From positions 1 through 64,000 of the forward strand of contig NC_016633.1 of assembly GCF_000236685.1 (NCBI RefSeq): a stretch of DNA of 64,000 nt, read 5' to 3'. The notes beneath the pieces were generated by a model. That model worked only from the letters and a program-made list of their open reading frames with translations. It did not search any database and had not been told where the DNA came from. Below are positions 27,352 to 35,829 of this stretch, piece by piece (position 1 is the first letter of the stretch; the number at the start of each line of letters is the position of its first letter). A program made the position numbers and the translations under genes. The DNA is from Sphaerochaeta pleomorpha str. Grapes (GTDB taxonomy: Bacteria; Spirochaetota; Spirochaetia; Sphaerochaetales; Sphaerochaetaceae).

Positions 27352-27697
27352 ATGAACATACAGGATAAGTGTATGAAGCTATGAAACAATATCGTAATTA
27401 ATGAGAAAGGTAAAGACAGGATTGAAATTTTTAGTGAATTCTCGGTTTTTATTTTGCATTGGCAGAATGGAAATACCTTATCATGTGTTTTCATTTTCTT
27501 GAAAATGAGCAGGCGCCCAAGTATCTGCAAAAATTGTTCAGATAATGTACAAAAAGTGCTAATAATCTATAAAAAGACTGTAAAATCCAAAAAGAGAGCG
27601 GAACAATGCAATAAAACTGACTGATTCCCTATTGTATAGGTTGCCTTTTATTAGTAAAGTTACAGTATAAACAAAGGTAATAAAAAAGGAAAAAATC
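27352..27697. other. Intergenic region, mostly empty
   Basis: 346 bases of AT-rich DNA between tRNA-Arg and the next gene. Apart from the tRNA promoter and, near the right end, a possible -35/-10 pair (TTGCCT ... TATAAA) before the next gene, nothing recognisable is seen. Confidence 0.5.
27362..27389 (-). promoter_or_regulatory. Possible promoter of tRNA-Arg
   Basis: Minus strand TTGTTT (27384-27389), 16-base spacer, TATCCT (27362-27367), ending 11 bases before the tRNA. Confidence 0.4.
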
Positions 27698-28111
27698 ATG
27701 AAGACAAATGATGAACTAAAGAAAGAGAGTATTGAATATCTGATTAAGAGCACCGACATGTTCTCAGCAGTAGATTATAAACGACTTGAAGCACAAATAG
27801 AAGGTCACCGGTATTTTTTAGGGAAAGATCTGAAAAACCCTATTACCTGGGATGAAGCAGTCTATTCCTGGATGGGAAATATTTACCTTCCTATCAGTGA
27901 AGTGATGGAGAACTGGACAACTTTGATGAGCTTCCCCGGCAGAAGGCGTGCAGACGTTTTCTTTGAATTGTGTGACCACTTGTACTTCCTCAGCCTCCAG
28001 AAACAGAGCGATGTAAATATTTATGATGCTGTTCTTGACTATGATGCAAATTACGGCCGTTCAATCGGCAGGATCCTTGCCCGCATGTTCAACGGAAGGC
28101 GCGCAGCGTAA
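27698..28111 (+). CDS. Conserved-looking small soluble protein, function unknown
   Basis: Protein of 137 residues after AAAGGA and 7 bases spacing. Soluble, mixed helical, rich in aromatic residues (WDEAVYSWMGNIYLP, ENWTTLMSFPGRRR, FFELCDHLYFLS), with a basic C-terminus (ILARMFNGRRAA). No family recognised. Codon use resembles the host genes, so it lies outside the island. It is followed by a good terminator. Confidence 0.7.
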   Translation: MKTNDELKKESIEYLIKSTDMFSAVDYKRLEAQIEGHRYFLGKDLKNPITWDEAVYSWMGNIYLPISEVMENWTTLMSFPGRRRADVFFELCDHLYFLSLQKQSDVNIYDAVLDYDANYGRSIGRILARMFNGRRAA

Positions 28112-28138
28112 CTGGAACTTAGGAATCTATATAGATTG

Positions 28139-28163
28139 AAAGGCGGCCGAGAGGTCGCCTTTT
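28139..28163 (+). terminator. Intrinsic terminator
   Basis: AAAGGCG (28139-28145) pairs with CGCCTTT (28156-28162), then T residues. Confidence 0.75.
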
Positions 28164-28177
28164 GCTGTCTCAATTAA

Positions 28178-28217
28178 CAAGGAAGGAAGTCGCTTTTTCA
28201 AGCAACTTCCTTCCTTG
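28178..28217. repeat. Perfect 13-bp inverted repeat between convergent genes
   Basis: CAAGGAAGGAAGT (28178-28190) and ACTTCCTTCCTTG (28205-28217). No T run on either side; probably a transcript-end hairpin for the tctA operon. Confidence 0.55.
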
Positions 28218-28247
28218 TAGTCATACATTTGTCATTTCCTGTTTTAT

Positions 28248-29726
28248 TCAGGCTGTTTTTTTCCTTGACTTGATATATGCCGAAACATAGGGCATAAACA
28301 AAGTGAATACGATCAAAGCGATAAAGACAATTGTAATTGTAGATGAGAAGAAAATAGTATAGCTTCCCTCAGACATGAGAAGAGCCCGTCTGAAATTTGA
28401 CTCTGCCATTGGTCCGAGGATGATTCCAAGGACTGCAGGGGAGACTGATATATCGGCTTTTTGCATGAAAAAACCAAGGATACCGAAGAACAACATAACC
28501 CCAACATCAAAGAAGCTCGTGTTGATTGCATATGAACCAACAATACAAAGTATGAAAATCATCGGGGTTAATATTGTCTTCGGTACCGAAAGAACCTTAA
28601 CAAATAACTTTAAGCACGAAAGACCCAGGATAAGCATGGTACAGTTGGCAACGAACATACCTAGGAATATCGAATACACTAACGTTGTATGTTCGGTGAA
28701 CAATAGCGGCCCGGGTTGCAATCCCTGGACAGTGAGGGCACCGATTAGAATTGCAGCAACTGCATCACCAGGGACGCCCATGGTCAACATCGGGATCAAG
28801 GCTCCTCCGGTGACACCGTTGTTGCCAGCCTCTGGGGCCGCGACTCCGTCGGGGATACCGGTTCCAAACAACTCAGGATATTTTGAGAACCTCTTTGCCT
28901 GGCTGTAGGATACGAAAGCACCAATCTCAGCCCCAGCTCCAGGGACAATGCCAATCAATGTCCCGATAACTCCGCTGATCGGAGCCGTCTTGAAAATGAT
29001 TTTCCAATCAGATCTGGTTGGCCATACCTTGGTGACTTTCTGGGAAACCTCATCGGCTGAAAAAATATTTTCAACCGTCGAGAAAGCCTGGGACATAGCG
29101 AAAAGACCGATCATGACCGGAATGAAAGACATGCCGCTGAGCAGGTTGATATTATTGAAGGTGAAACGGGGATACCCTGTGATACTGTCGATTCCTATGA
29201 AGGAAAGCGAAATGCCGAGAGCGCCGCACAACAATCCTTTTGCAAGTGAGTTTCCCGAGATGCTTGAGATGATACTCAACCCGAAAACCGCAAGGAGGAA
29301 GAATTCAGGGGCGCTGAATTTCAAGGCAAGCTTTGCCAACTGTGGGGAGATAAGCCAAAGGGCGGCTACACTGACAAGGCCGCCAATAAAGGATGAGATC
29401 GTGGAAATGCCCAGGGCCCTGCCACTTTCGCCCCGTTTTGAGAATTCATAACCGTCCAAGACTGTTGCAGCGGCAGCGGGAGTGCCAGGAGTCCTGAGGA
29501 GGATGGCTGATATCGAGCCGCCGTAGATGGCTCCGACATATACACCGATCAAAAGCAAAATGCCAGGGGCGGCATCCATGCCAAAGGTGAGGGGAAGTAC
29601 CAAGGCAACACCCATGGTAGCGGTCAGCCCCGGAAGTGAACCGATACAAATTCCCGTAAATACGCCTATGATTATGAAAAGTAGAATCTGGAAGTTAAAA
29701 ACATCGGAAATAACGGTAAGCAACAT
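28248..29726 (-). CDS. tctA: Tripartite tricarboxylate transporter, TctA large permease
   Basis: Large membrane subunit, 492 residues and about 12 hydrophobic segments. Characteristic stretches are GSLPGLTATMGVALVLPLTF near the N-terminus and GIVPGAGAEIGAFVSY in the middle. AAAAGGAGAAC precedes the ATG. Takes up a carboxylate using an ion gradient together with TctB and the TctC receptor. Here it ends an operon with KDG kinase and KDPG aldolase genes, so a sugar acid is a likelier substrate than citrate (inference). Confidence 0.9.
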   Translation of the reverse strand: MLLTVISDVFNFQILLFIIIGVFTGICIGSLPGLTATMGVALVLPLTFGMDAAPGILLLIGVYVGAIYGGSISAILLRTPGTPAAAATVLDGYEFSKRGESGRALGISTISSFIGGLVSVAALWLISPQLAKLALKFSAPEFFLLAVFGLSIISSISGNSLAKGLLCGALGISLSFIGIDSITGYPRFTFNNINLLSGMSFIPVMIGLFAMSQAFSTVENIFSADEVSQKVTKVWPTRSDWKIIFKTAPISGVIGTLIGIVPGAGAEIGAFVSYSQAKRFSKYPELFGTGIPDGVAAPEAGNNGVTGGALIPMLTMGVPGDAVAAILIGALTVQGLQPGPLLFTEHTTLVYSIFLGMFVANCTMLILGLSCLKLFVKVLSVPKTILTPMIFILCIVGSYAINTSFFDVGVMLFFGILGFFMQKADISVSPAVLGIILGPMAESNFRRALLMSEGSYTIFFSSTITIVFIALIVFTLFMPYVSAYIKSRKKTA

Positions 29727-29744
29727 AGTCTGTTCTCCTTTTCT

Positions 29745-30197
29745 TTACACCAGAAATCCATAGCGCATCGGTACATTCAGGACAGAGCCGAACAAACCGT
29801 AAATAGCCAATGTGAATATGACTGAGATAATGGCACATTTCCACCAGGACCGCTTGCTGAACCATTTAATGAACAAGAAAAGCATTACCGATGTCGTGGA
29901 GATAAACCCTACATTGGGGAGAAGTACCACATAGACAATCAACCCAGCCATCGTAATATAGACATTCATTACTTTGGGTGAGACCAAGTCAATTGCAGTA
30001 TCCTGTGATTTCGGCATCTTGAGTGTTGCAAGGAACAAAGTCAGTGAAGCGATAATAATCAAGGACGCAACGATAATCGGGAACATCCCGGGACCGGGGA
30101 CCCCATGGTTACTTGGTGGATACCCAATGGCAATGGCAATAATAAATATGGCAAATGCAATAAAAACACCTGATACAATGAAATTAGCTTTTCTCAT
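29745..30197 (-). CDS. tctB: Tripartite tricarboxylate transporter, TctB small subunit
   Basis: Membrane protein of 150 residues with four hydrophobic segments. It has GPGMFPIIVASLIIIASLTL, the conserved part of TctB, near residue 36. It lies 18 bases before tctA and 88 after tctC. Confidence 0.88.
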   Translation of the reverse strand: MRKANFIVSGVFIAFAIFIIAIAIGYPPSNHGVPGPGMFPIIVASLIIIASLTLFLATLKMPKSQDTAIDLVSPKVMNVYITMAGLIVYVVLLPNVGFISTTSVMLFLFIKWFSKRSWWKCAIISVIFTLAIYGLFGSVLNVPMRYGFLV

Positions 30198-30285
30198 AGG
30201 TTGATTCCTTTTCCGTTACCAAATAAAACTGACCCAGGCCACTAACAGGAATTCTGGACGTGGCCCGGGGAAATGAAGATTACGC

Positions 30286-31257
30286 TTATTGCTGTTTAAG
30301 ACCCAGCTCATTGATCAAGGCTTTGAACATATCATTGTCAACAACCAGTTTCTTTTGGAAAGAAGCACTGTCCATAACGTCAATGATATTGTTGCTCTTG
30401 TTCATAAAGGCAACAAAAGAGTCAGACTTGGCAGCAGTATTGAAAATGGTGTAGATCTTGTTAACGATGGCATCCGGAGTATCCTTGGGAACGCCAAGTC
30501 CTCTCCAGGTTCCGATGGCAACATCATAACCAAGTTCTTTTGCGGTTGGGATATCGGGAGTAGCAGCAATGCGCTCTGGAGCCAGAACTGCCAAAACCTT
30601 GAGATTACCAGCGGCAACCTGGGAAGCTACTTCAGCATAGCTAACCGTTACTGCATCAATATGTCCACCCAGCAGACTCGTAATTGCAGGGGCAGCACCG
30701 TCAAACGGGATGTGGTTGAATGTTACGTTGGCAGTTTTGGCAAGGCCAGCGGCTGCGAGGTGCCAGATGGCTCCGACGCCTGAGTTACCGATTTTCATGG
30801 TCTTGCTTTTTGCTGCATCGAGGAACTCATTGAGCGTGTTCCAGGGAGCATCAGCTTTAACCGTTACTGCACTGTAGGCACTGTTTACCATCATGATAGG
30901 TTTGAATTGATCATAATACAGACCTGCACCGGTTCCGGTGTGGGGGAGGGTGACCAATTCAACAGTTATCATTCCGATTACACTGCCATCAGCTTTTGCA
31001 TTGGCAGCATAGGACATGCCTACAGCTCCACCACCGCCAGTCCTGTTTTCAACAGCGATATTCTTAGGAAAGGAGTCCTTCGCTGCGTCAACGAGGGCAC
31101 GGGCAACCAAATCAGTTCCGCCACCAGCGGAATAAGGGACAATTACAGATACAGGTCCTGACGGATAGGTATCAGCCGATACTTCAGCAGTTCCGTTAGC
31201 GAATGCTGAGCCACAAACCAGAGCGAGAACGGAGATGAGTACAAAAAGTTTTCTCAT
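30286..31257 (-). CDS. tctC: Tripartite tricarboxylate transporter, TctC (Bug) receptor
   Basis: Secreted substrate-binding protein of 323 residues. Signal peptide MRKLFVLISVLALVCGSAFANG. The family motifs VIVPYSAGGGTDLVARAL, VENRTGGGGAVG and HIPFDGAAPAITSLLGGHID are clear. AAAGGGG lies 6 bases before the ATG. It catches the substrate for TctAB; the bound acid is not readable but the operon points to a keto-sugar acid or uronate. Confidence 0.9.
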   Translation of the reverse strand: MRKLFVLISVLALVCGSAFANGTAEVSADTYPSGPVSVIVPYSAGGGTDLVARALVDAAKDSFPKNIAVENRTGGGGAVGMSYAANAKADGSVIGMITVELVTLPHTGTGAGLYYDQFKPIMMVNSAYSAVTVKADAPWNTLNEFLDAAKSKTMKIGNSGVGAIWHLAAAGLAKTANVTFNHIPFDGAAPAITSLLGGHIDAVTVSYAEVASQVAAGNLKVLAVLAPERIAATPDIPTAKELGYDVAIGTWRGLGVPKDTPDAIVNKIYTIFNTAAKSDSFVAFMNKSNNIIDVMDSASFQKKLVVDNDMFKALINELGLKQQ

Positions 31258-31300
31258 TTTCTTACCCCTTTACAATATGTTTTATGCTAAAAGCACAAAA

Positions 31301-31936
31301 TTACAAACAATTAGCCTGCGTGATGAATTCCTTTGCGCGTTTTGTTATCTCTTGAAAATTGCCAGATTCAGAAAGTGAAGGACTTGCAAGGGAAGAACCT
31401 ACCCCGACAGCATAGGCCCCGGCCTTCATGAAAGCAGCCGTGTTATCGGTTGCAACGCCACCTACTGGAAGTAGTTTCAATCCAGCAAAGGGTCCCAGAA
31501 GATCTTTGATGAATTGGGGACCTACCGTACCTACCGGGAATACCTTGATCAATTCTGCCCCGGCTTCTTTTGCGATAAAGAGCTCAGTCGGGCTAAAGAT
31601 TCCAGGGACCGGGAGAATATCCCTTTCATTGCAGTAGCGAATTATTTCCACCGACAAGCATGGGGATAGAATAAACTGGGCTCCTGCATCAATGGCCTTT
31701 TTTGCATCGTCAAGCGTCAGTACAGTTCCTGCCCCAACTAGAATATTGCTTCGTTGCCTGGCCTCTTCTATCATTTTCAGGGCTCCGGGAGTGTTCATCG
31801 TAATCTCCAGGCATTGGATTCCACCCTCTAGCAATGCATCGATGAGCCTCGTAGCATGCTCTTCCTTGATTCCCCGGATAATGGATATGACCTTGGTCTC
31901 ACCAATCTTTTGTAATACAGATTCTTTCTTTCCCAT
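31301..31936 (-). CDS. eda: 2-dehydro-3-deoxyphosphogluconate (KDPG) aldolase
   Basis: Cleaves KDPG to pyruvate and glyceraldehyde 3-phosphate. 211 residues, TIM barrel, with VLVGAGTVLTLDDAKKAIDAGAQFILSP and FPVGTVGPQFIKDLLGPF (the latter holding the substrate-phosphate region). The Schiff-base Lys lies in ELIKVFP. Acts after the kinase encoded 9 bases upstream. Confidence 0.9.
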   Translation of the reverse strand: MGKKESVLQKIGETKVISIIRGIKEEHATRLIDALLEGGIQCLEITMNTPGALKMIEEARQRSNILVGAGTVLTLDDAKKAIDAGAQFILSPCLSVEIIRYCNERDILPVPGIFSPTELFIAKEAGAELIKVFPVGTVGPQFIKDLLGPFAGLKLLPVGGVATDNTAAFMKAGAYAVGVGSSLASPSLSESGNFQEITKRAKEFITQANCL

Positions 31937-31945
31937 ATTTGGTTC

Positions 31946-32893
31946 CTATCGTTGTGTTTCTTTGATATTTGAGGCAACACGGTCGAAAGTCTTCCTATTC
32001 GGAAGGCCTTCGACATCACCTGGACTTGAAACCGCGAAGGCTCCCATTATCGAAGCCATCTTGCCACATTCCTCTACTGGTCGATTTTCCAGAAGTCCGC
32101 TTATAAAGCCTGCATTGAAAGCATCCCCTGCTCCGATGGTATCTACAACCTTCATAGGGAAAATGGGTATGGAAAATTCGTTTTCTGAATCTGCCACATA
32201 TGCGCCTTCTTTACCTTTTTTTACAGCAATCCAGCGTACGTTGAGTTTCCTGAGAGCTTCAACGATTTTTTCTTGGTCGGTTTCCCCTAGAAGAATATTG
32301 GCCTCATCATCACCGAGAAGGACTATGTCGCTCAAAGACAATATCGGTAATAATGTCATCCTTGCTGCATCCTCGTTCCATAGCTTCCTTCTGATATTGG
32401 GGTCAAAACAAACGAGGACTTTATTGGCTCTGGCAATTTCAATTGCCCTGAGCACTGTTTCTTTACAGGAATTACTCAATGCAGGCGTAATACCTGAAAT
32501 AAGCAGGATTCTGGCTTGTTTGATATATTCCTCATCGAGGTCTTCAGGGCAAAGCAAGCTGGCAGCAGAGCCCTTGCGATAATAAAAAACCGATGATTCC
32601 TTATCAGAGGATAGCTGTTTGAACATAATTCCCGTAGGTGCTAAATTTGTTCGGAGTACCCTGGAAGTATCGACTCCTTCCCCACGCAATTCACGTAAGA
32701 TGAACTCACCGAATTCATCATCACCGAGCTTGCTGATCCAGCCGCTCGTGTGTCCAAGTTTCGAGAGTCCCACCGAAACATTGCTTTCTGCGCCGGCAGT
32801 TACTTTTCCAAATGAATTTACATACCTTAAATAGGTATTGGAGTTTGGAATGAAAGCTACCATTGTCTCTCCGATTGTAACAACTTCTATCAT
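31946..32893 (-). CDS. kdgK: 2-keto-3-deoxygluconate kinase (PfkB family)
   Basis: Sugar kinase of 315 residues. PfkB motif 2 is intact (VVDTIGAGDAFNAGF, catalytic Asp in GAGD), and motif 1 is near the N-terminus (AGAESNVSVGLSKLG). GGAGAG lies 8 bases before the ATG. Its pairing with KDPG aldolase makes KDG the expected substrate. Closely related ribokinase-like enzymes act on other sugars, so the substrate is by context. Confidence 0.86.
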   Translation of the reverse strand: MIEVVTIGETMVAFIPNSNTYLRYVNSFGKVTAGAESNVSVGLSKLGHTSGWISKLGDDEFGEFILRELRGEGVDTSRVLRTNLAPTGIMFKQLSSDKESSVFYYRKGSAASLLCPEDLDEEYIKQARILLISGITPALSNSCKETVLRAIEIARANKVLVCFDPNIRRKLWNEDAARMTLLPILSLSDIVLLGDDEANILLGETDQEKIVEALRKLNVRWIAVKKGKEGAYVADSENEFSIPIFPMKVVDTIGAGDAFNAGFISGLLENRPVEECGKMASIMGAFAVSSPGDVEGLPNRKTFDRVASNIKETQR

Positions 32894-32907
32894 GTATACG
32901 GTCTCTC

Positions 32908-33687
32908 CTAACTATAGTTCCACTGGTTCTTGTTGGTAGCGATGATCTTTTCGATATCTCGTTTTGCCGTAAGGAGCAAGCTTTTAAAAAGGATTTCCCG
33001 TTCTGCATCATATCTGAATTCAGGTACTGCCAGGCTTACCCCTGCCAGAATTTTTCCTTCGAGTGCAATAGGTACTGCTACACATTGGATTCCGATAGTC
33101 GATTCTCCTTTTTCATACGAAAAACCTGTCTTTCGAATACCCTCGAGCTGAGTATTCAATTCCTCAACAGTGGGTATTGTATTAGCCGTGATAGGCGGAA
33201 GAGTCCCTTCGGGGTAGAAAGCGTTGATTTGTTCCGGGGAAAACTGGCTCAACAGCGCTTTTCCATATCCTGTCGAATAGGCGGGTAGTTTATTGCCAGG
33301 ATTGCTGATTACCCTGAATTTGGAATACTGGTCGGCTTTTATAAGATAGAGAACGTCCAATTTGGAAAGGATTCCGAAATAGAGGGTTTCTTTTGTCTGT
33401 TCCGAGATGGAAAGCAGGACAGTCCTGATGTTTTCCAAAATATCGGTTTCATTGACGAACCTATTTCCCATGATAAAAAGGCTTTCACCCAAAAAATAAC
33501 GTTGCTCACGTTTATTGTACATAAGGTATTTTCGATCAGCGAGTGTGTTGACCAAGGGAAAGATGCTGCTTTTTGGGGCTTCAAGCAAACGCCCGATTTC
33601 GCTGAGGGTTAACCCGTCAGGATATTCTGATACAGCTTCCAATATGTCAAGAATTCTGCCTGTTGTTCTGTGTTCACTATATGGCAT
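32908..33687 (-). CDS. IclR-family transcriptional regulator (KdgR-like)
   Basis: Protein of 259 residues from ATG 33687. An N-terminal winged helix (TGRILDILEAVSEYPDGLTLSEIGRLL) precedes an IclR effector domain (GYGKALLSQFSPEQ, FSYEKGESTIGIQCVAVPI). The longer open frame upstream contains the operator and is not coding. First gene of the KDG operon. Two operator-like palindromes lie just upstream, so it probably represses its own operon until a KDG-type inducer binds. Confidence 0.88.
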   Translation of the reverse strand: MPYSEHRTTGRILDILEAVSEYPDGLTLSEIGRLLEAPKSSIFPLVNTLADRKYLMYNKREQRYFLGESLFIMGNRFVNETDILENIRTVLLSISEQTKETLYFGILSKLDVLYLIKADQYSKFRVISNPGNKLPAYSTGYGKALLSQFSPEQINAFYPEGTLPPITANTIPTVEELNTQLEGIRKTGFSYEKGESTIGIQCVAVPIALEGKILAGVSLAVPEFRYDAEREILFKSLLLTAKRDIEKIIATNKNQWNYS

Positions 33688-33709
33688 ACTATAAACAACC
33701 CCTTTTGTA

Positions 33710-33742
33710 TTCGTATATACGAACAGTATTCGCAGATACGAC
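33710..33742. promoter_or_regulatory. Two operator-like palindromes upstream of the IclR gene
   Basis: TTCGTATATACGAA (33710-33723, perfect) and TTCGCAGATACGAC (33729-33742, imperfect), 19 bases centre to centre, each preceded by GTA. Same face of the helix, 23 bases before the start codon. Confidence 0.65.
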
Positions 33743-34023
33743 CAACATTGATAGTTTACACCAATATTCTGATTTGAAAAGGGTTTTTTTTGTTTTTTAA
33801 CAGAAACCTCCGATTCAGAAGAAAAGTTTGTTACGTTGCTTTGTGTGCATATAGCAGCGAACTGCTGCACAGCGTTGGCTCCAACCTTTTTATATAGGTT
33901 CTCATTAAAGGTAGAACAATTGGGATTCCTGGATTGGTTCTTGCCTGGAGGGCGTGAGGTAGAAAGGATTCACAAAGTTGAAACTACCGTGGAATAGGTG
34001 TATGTCCTTTACTCTGCTGGCAC

Positions 34024-34057
34024 AAAAAAACCGCTGCATCACATCAGTGAACAGCGG
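34024..34057 (-). terminator. Terminator of tRNA-Pro
   Basis: Minus strand stem CCGCTG/CAGCGG (34052-34057 and 34031-34036) followed by seven T. Confidence 0.85.
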
Positions 34058-34070
34058 CTTTCTCAAATAG

Positions 34071-34143
34071 TCGGGGCGAAAGGACTCGAACCTTCGATAT
34101 CCTGCTCCCAAAGCAGGCGCCATAGCCACTAGGCTACGCCCCG
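34071..34143 (-). tRNA. tRNA-Pro (anticodon TGG)
   Basis: 73-nt cloverleaf on the minus strand: acceptor CGGGGCG/CGCCCCG, anticodon arm CCTGC-TTTGGGA-GCAGG (anticodon TGG), T loop TTCGAGT, discriminator A; CCA not encoded. Confidence 0.95.
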
Positions 34144-34202
34144 TAAAATCTACTGGAGTATAAGCACTTGAGGCTAAGAGCGTCAAGGGGTAGAATAAAA
34201 GA

Positions 34203-34850
34203 ATGACTGAAAAGCAACAAAAGACACTCGCTATATTTGAAATATTGGACAATCTGTACCCGCAAACGATACGTTTCCTCAATCAGACTGACCCGTTTCG
34301 TTTTATGATAAGCGTAGTCCTCTCCGCCCAGACGACTGACAAGACGGTTAACCAGGTTGTAGTGCGTCTGTTTGAAGAATACCCAACGGTTGAGAGCCTT
34401 GCGCAGGCATCCTTGCCACAGGTTGAAAACATTATTCACCCTACGGGTTTTTACAGGATGAAGGCAAAGAATATTGTAGCCTGTGCCCAGGCACTGGTTG
34501 GCAAAGAGATTCCTTCAAATATTGAAGAGTTGGTCAAACTTCCGGGAGTGGGGCGAAAGACTGCAAATTGTGTAATCGGTGAGGTGTTTCACCGACCTGC
34601 CATCATTGTAGATACGCATTTCGGCAGGGTAGTCTACAGGCTCGGCCTTGTATCAAGCAAAGACCCTGATAAAACTGAAAAAGAAATCAGTTTGTTGCTT
34701 GCTGATACCTTGCACTATCGCTTCTCGATGGCGGCAAACCTGTTTGGACGCACTACCTGCCATGCGAAGAAACCCAGTTGCCCGATCTGCCCGCTTGTCA
34801 GCCTTTGTCCTTCTGCAGATGCTTTTCTGCAAGGATCCTCCAAAGTGTAA
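34203..34850 (+). CDS. nth: Endonuclease III
   Basis: Base-excision repair glycosylase/AP lyase for oxidised pyrimidines, 215 residues. The helix-hairpin-helix LPGVGRKTAN holds the catalytic Lys, the catalytic Asp is in IIVDTHFGR, and the 4Fe-4S cluster motif C-x6-C-x2-C-x5-C is complete (CHAKKPSCPICPLVSLC). Its 3' end overlaps the convergent hypothetical gene by 53 bases. Confidence 0.95.
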   Translation: MTEKQQKTLAIFEILDNLYPQTIRFLNQTDPFRFMISVVLSAQTTDKTVNQVVVRLFEEYPTVESLAQASLPQVENIIHPTGFYRMKAKNIVACAQALVGKEIPSNIEELVKLPGVGRKTANCVIGEVFHRPAIIVDTHFGRVVYRLGLVSSKDPDKTEKEISLLLADTLHYRFSMAANLFGRTTCHAKKPSCPICPLVSLCPSADAFLQGSSKV

Positions 34851-35241
34851 GCCCTTGCGATTCCTTATATTCCAACAGGGCCAGACGGAGGTCGTTGACG
34901 AAAGGGATAGCTCGTTCAATTTGCAGGTCACTCTTTCCTAGGATTATCCCCGAGAAAGGGTAGGAGACCTCCAATTGATTTCTGATCGGTTGCAGTATGT
35001 GCCCTTCGATCGGGAAAAACAAGAAACCTTCCTTGAAGATAGCTTTCTTGCCGATTTCGAAAGGAAGCGAAGGACAGGGCACGGCAGGCGGAAGCGTTGT
35101 AGCCTCTGTTTCTCCCAGGATGATACAAGGGGGTAAGGACCGGAAGGACCTATCACCGGTACTTTGAAATAATTCTGTTCGCAGGCAGTTTACGGCGGTT
35201 CTGGTTGCTTGGGGCAGAAGAAGGCAATAAAAGTTAGGCAT
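34798..35241 (-). CDS. Hypothetical protein, weakly supported
   Basis: Open frame of 147 residues filling the space between nth and the rpmB leader. Composition is protein-like (ILGETEATTLPPAVPCPSL, VNDLRLALLEYKESQGLT) but no family is recognised. No Shine-Dalgarno site precedes the ATG and the end overlaps nth by 53 bases. Confidence 0.45.
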   Translation of the reverse strand: MPNFYCLLLPQATRTAVNCLRTELFQSTGDRSFRSLPPCIILGETEATTLPPAVPCPSLPFEIGKKAIFKEGFLFFPIEGHILQPIRNQLEVSYPFSGIILGKSDLQIERAIPFVNDLRLALLEYKESQGLTLWRILAEKHLQKDKG

Positions 35242-35381
35242 ATTGCTAGCATACTAAGAAATAGGTAGGCCAGCAAGGTAGTTTTTAATAAAAGATAGGC
35301 TCCTTGTCTTTACACAAACGCCGTTATCTGATAATTTGGCTAAGGTTGAAGTCGTAATAGCAATCGCCTTGCAATTATGCT

Positions 35382-35440
35382 CACGGGTAAGCCGTTGCCC
35401 GTGCAAGGATAGCCTTGACTTTGACAGGCCAGTATTTGGC
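35382..35440 (+). promoter_or_regulatory. Possible structured leader of rpmB
   Basis: Two short hairpins lie in the region before rpmB: CACGGG...CCCGTG (about 35382-35403) and GGCCAGTATTTGGCC (about 35427-35441), with TTGACTTTGACA between them. A promoter or a ribosomal-protein autoregulatory leader is possible; neither is established. Confidence 0.3.
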
Positions 35441-35478
35441 CAGACGAAAGAATTTAACTGGATAAGGTGGATATAGCT

Positions 35479-35709
35479 ATGGCTCGTAGATGTGAGATTT
35501 GCGGAAAAGGAACTGTTGCAGGAAATAGTGTTCCAAGAAAAGGTCAGGCCAAGAAGCACGGCGGCGTAGGCCAGCACATTGGCGTAACCACAAAACGCGT
35601 ATTCCGCCCGAATCTCGTGACGGTCAAGACTTTGGTTAACGGGACTCCCCGTACCATCAAGATTTGTACCCGTTGCCTGAGGAGCGGACGTATCGAGAAA
35701 ATCGTATAA
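35479..35709 (+). CDS. rpmB: 50S ribosomal protein L28
   Basis: 76 residues from ATG 35479 after AAGGTGG. Typical L28: MARRCEICGKG at the start, RRFRPNL-like RVFRPNLVTVK, and CTRCLRSGRI near the end. The C-x2-C pairs (CEIC and CTRC) indicate the zinc-binding form. Ends at a strong terminator. Confidence 0.95.
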   Translation: MARRCEICGKGTVAGNSVPRKGQAKKHGGVGQHIGVTTKRVFRPNLVTVKTLVNGTPRTIKICTRCLRSGRIEKIV

Positions 35710-35739
35710 TTTTATAATCTTTACGATATTTCGATCGAC

Positions 35740-35764
35740 AAAGAGCCCTTGTTGGGCTCTTTTT
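35740..35764 (+). terminator. Terminator of rpmB
   Basis: AAAGAGCCC (35740-35748) pairs with GGGCTCTTT (35754-35762), T-run after. Confidence 0.9.
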
Positions 35765-35829
35765 GTATATTCTGACAACACGTTTGTTCACTGTCTTGTT
35801 CAGTATTTCAAACCGTAGGAGTGTATTTC

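Noticed and set aside
33905-34439. Two minus-strand frames overlapping tRNA-Pro and nth
   Set aside because: They read through a tRNA, its terminator and the antisense of nth.
35254-35781. Minus-strand frame opposite rpmB
   Set aside because: Shadow of L28 and its leader; crosses the rpmB terminator.
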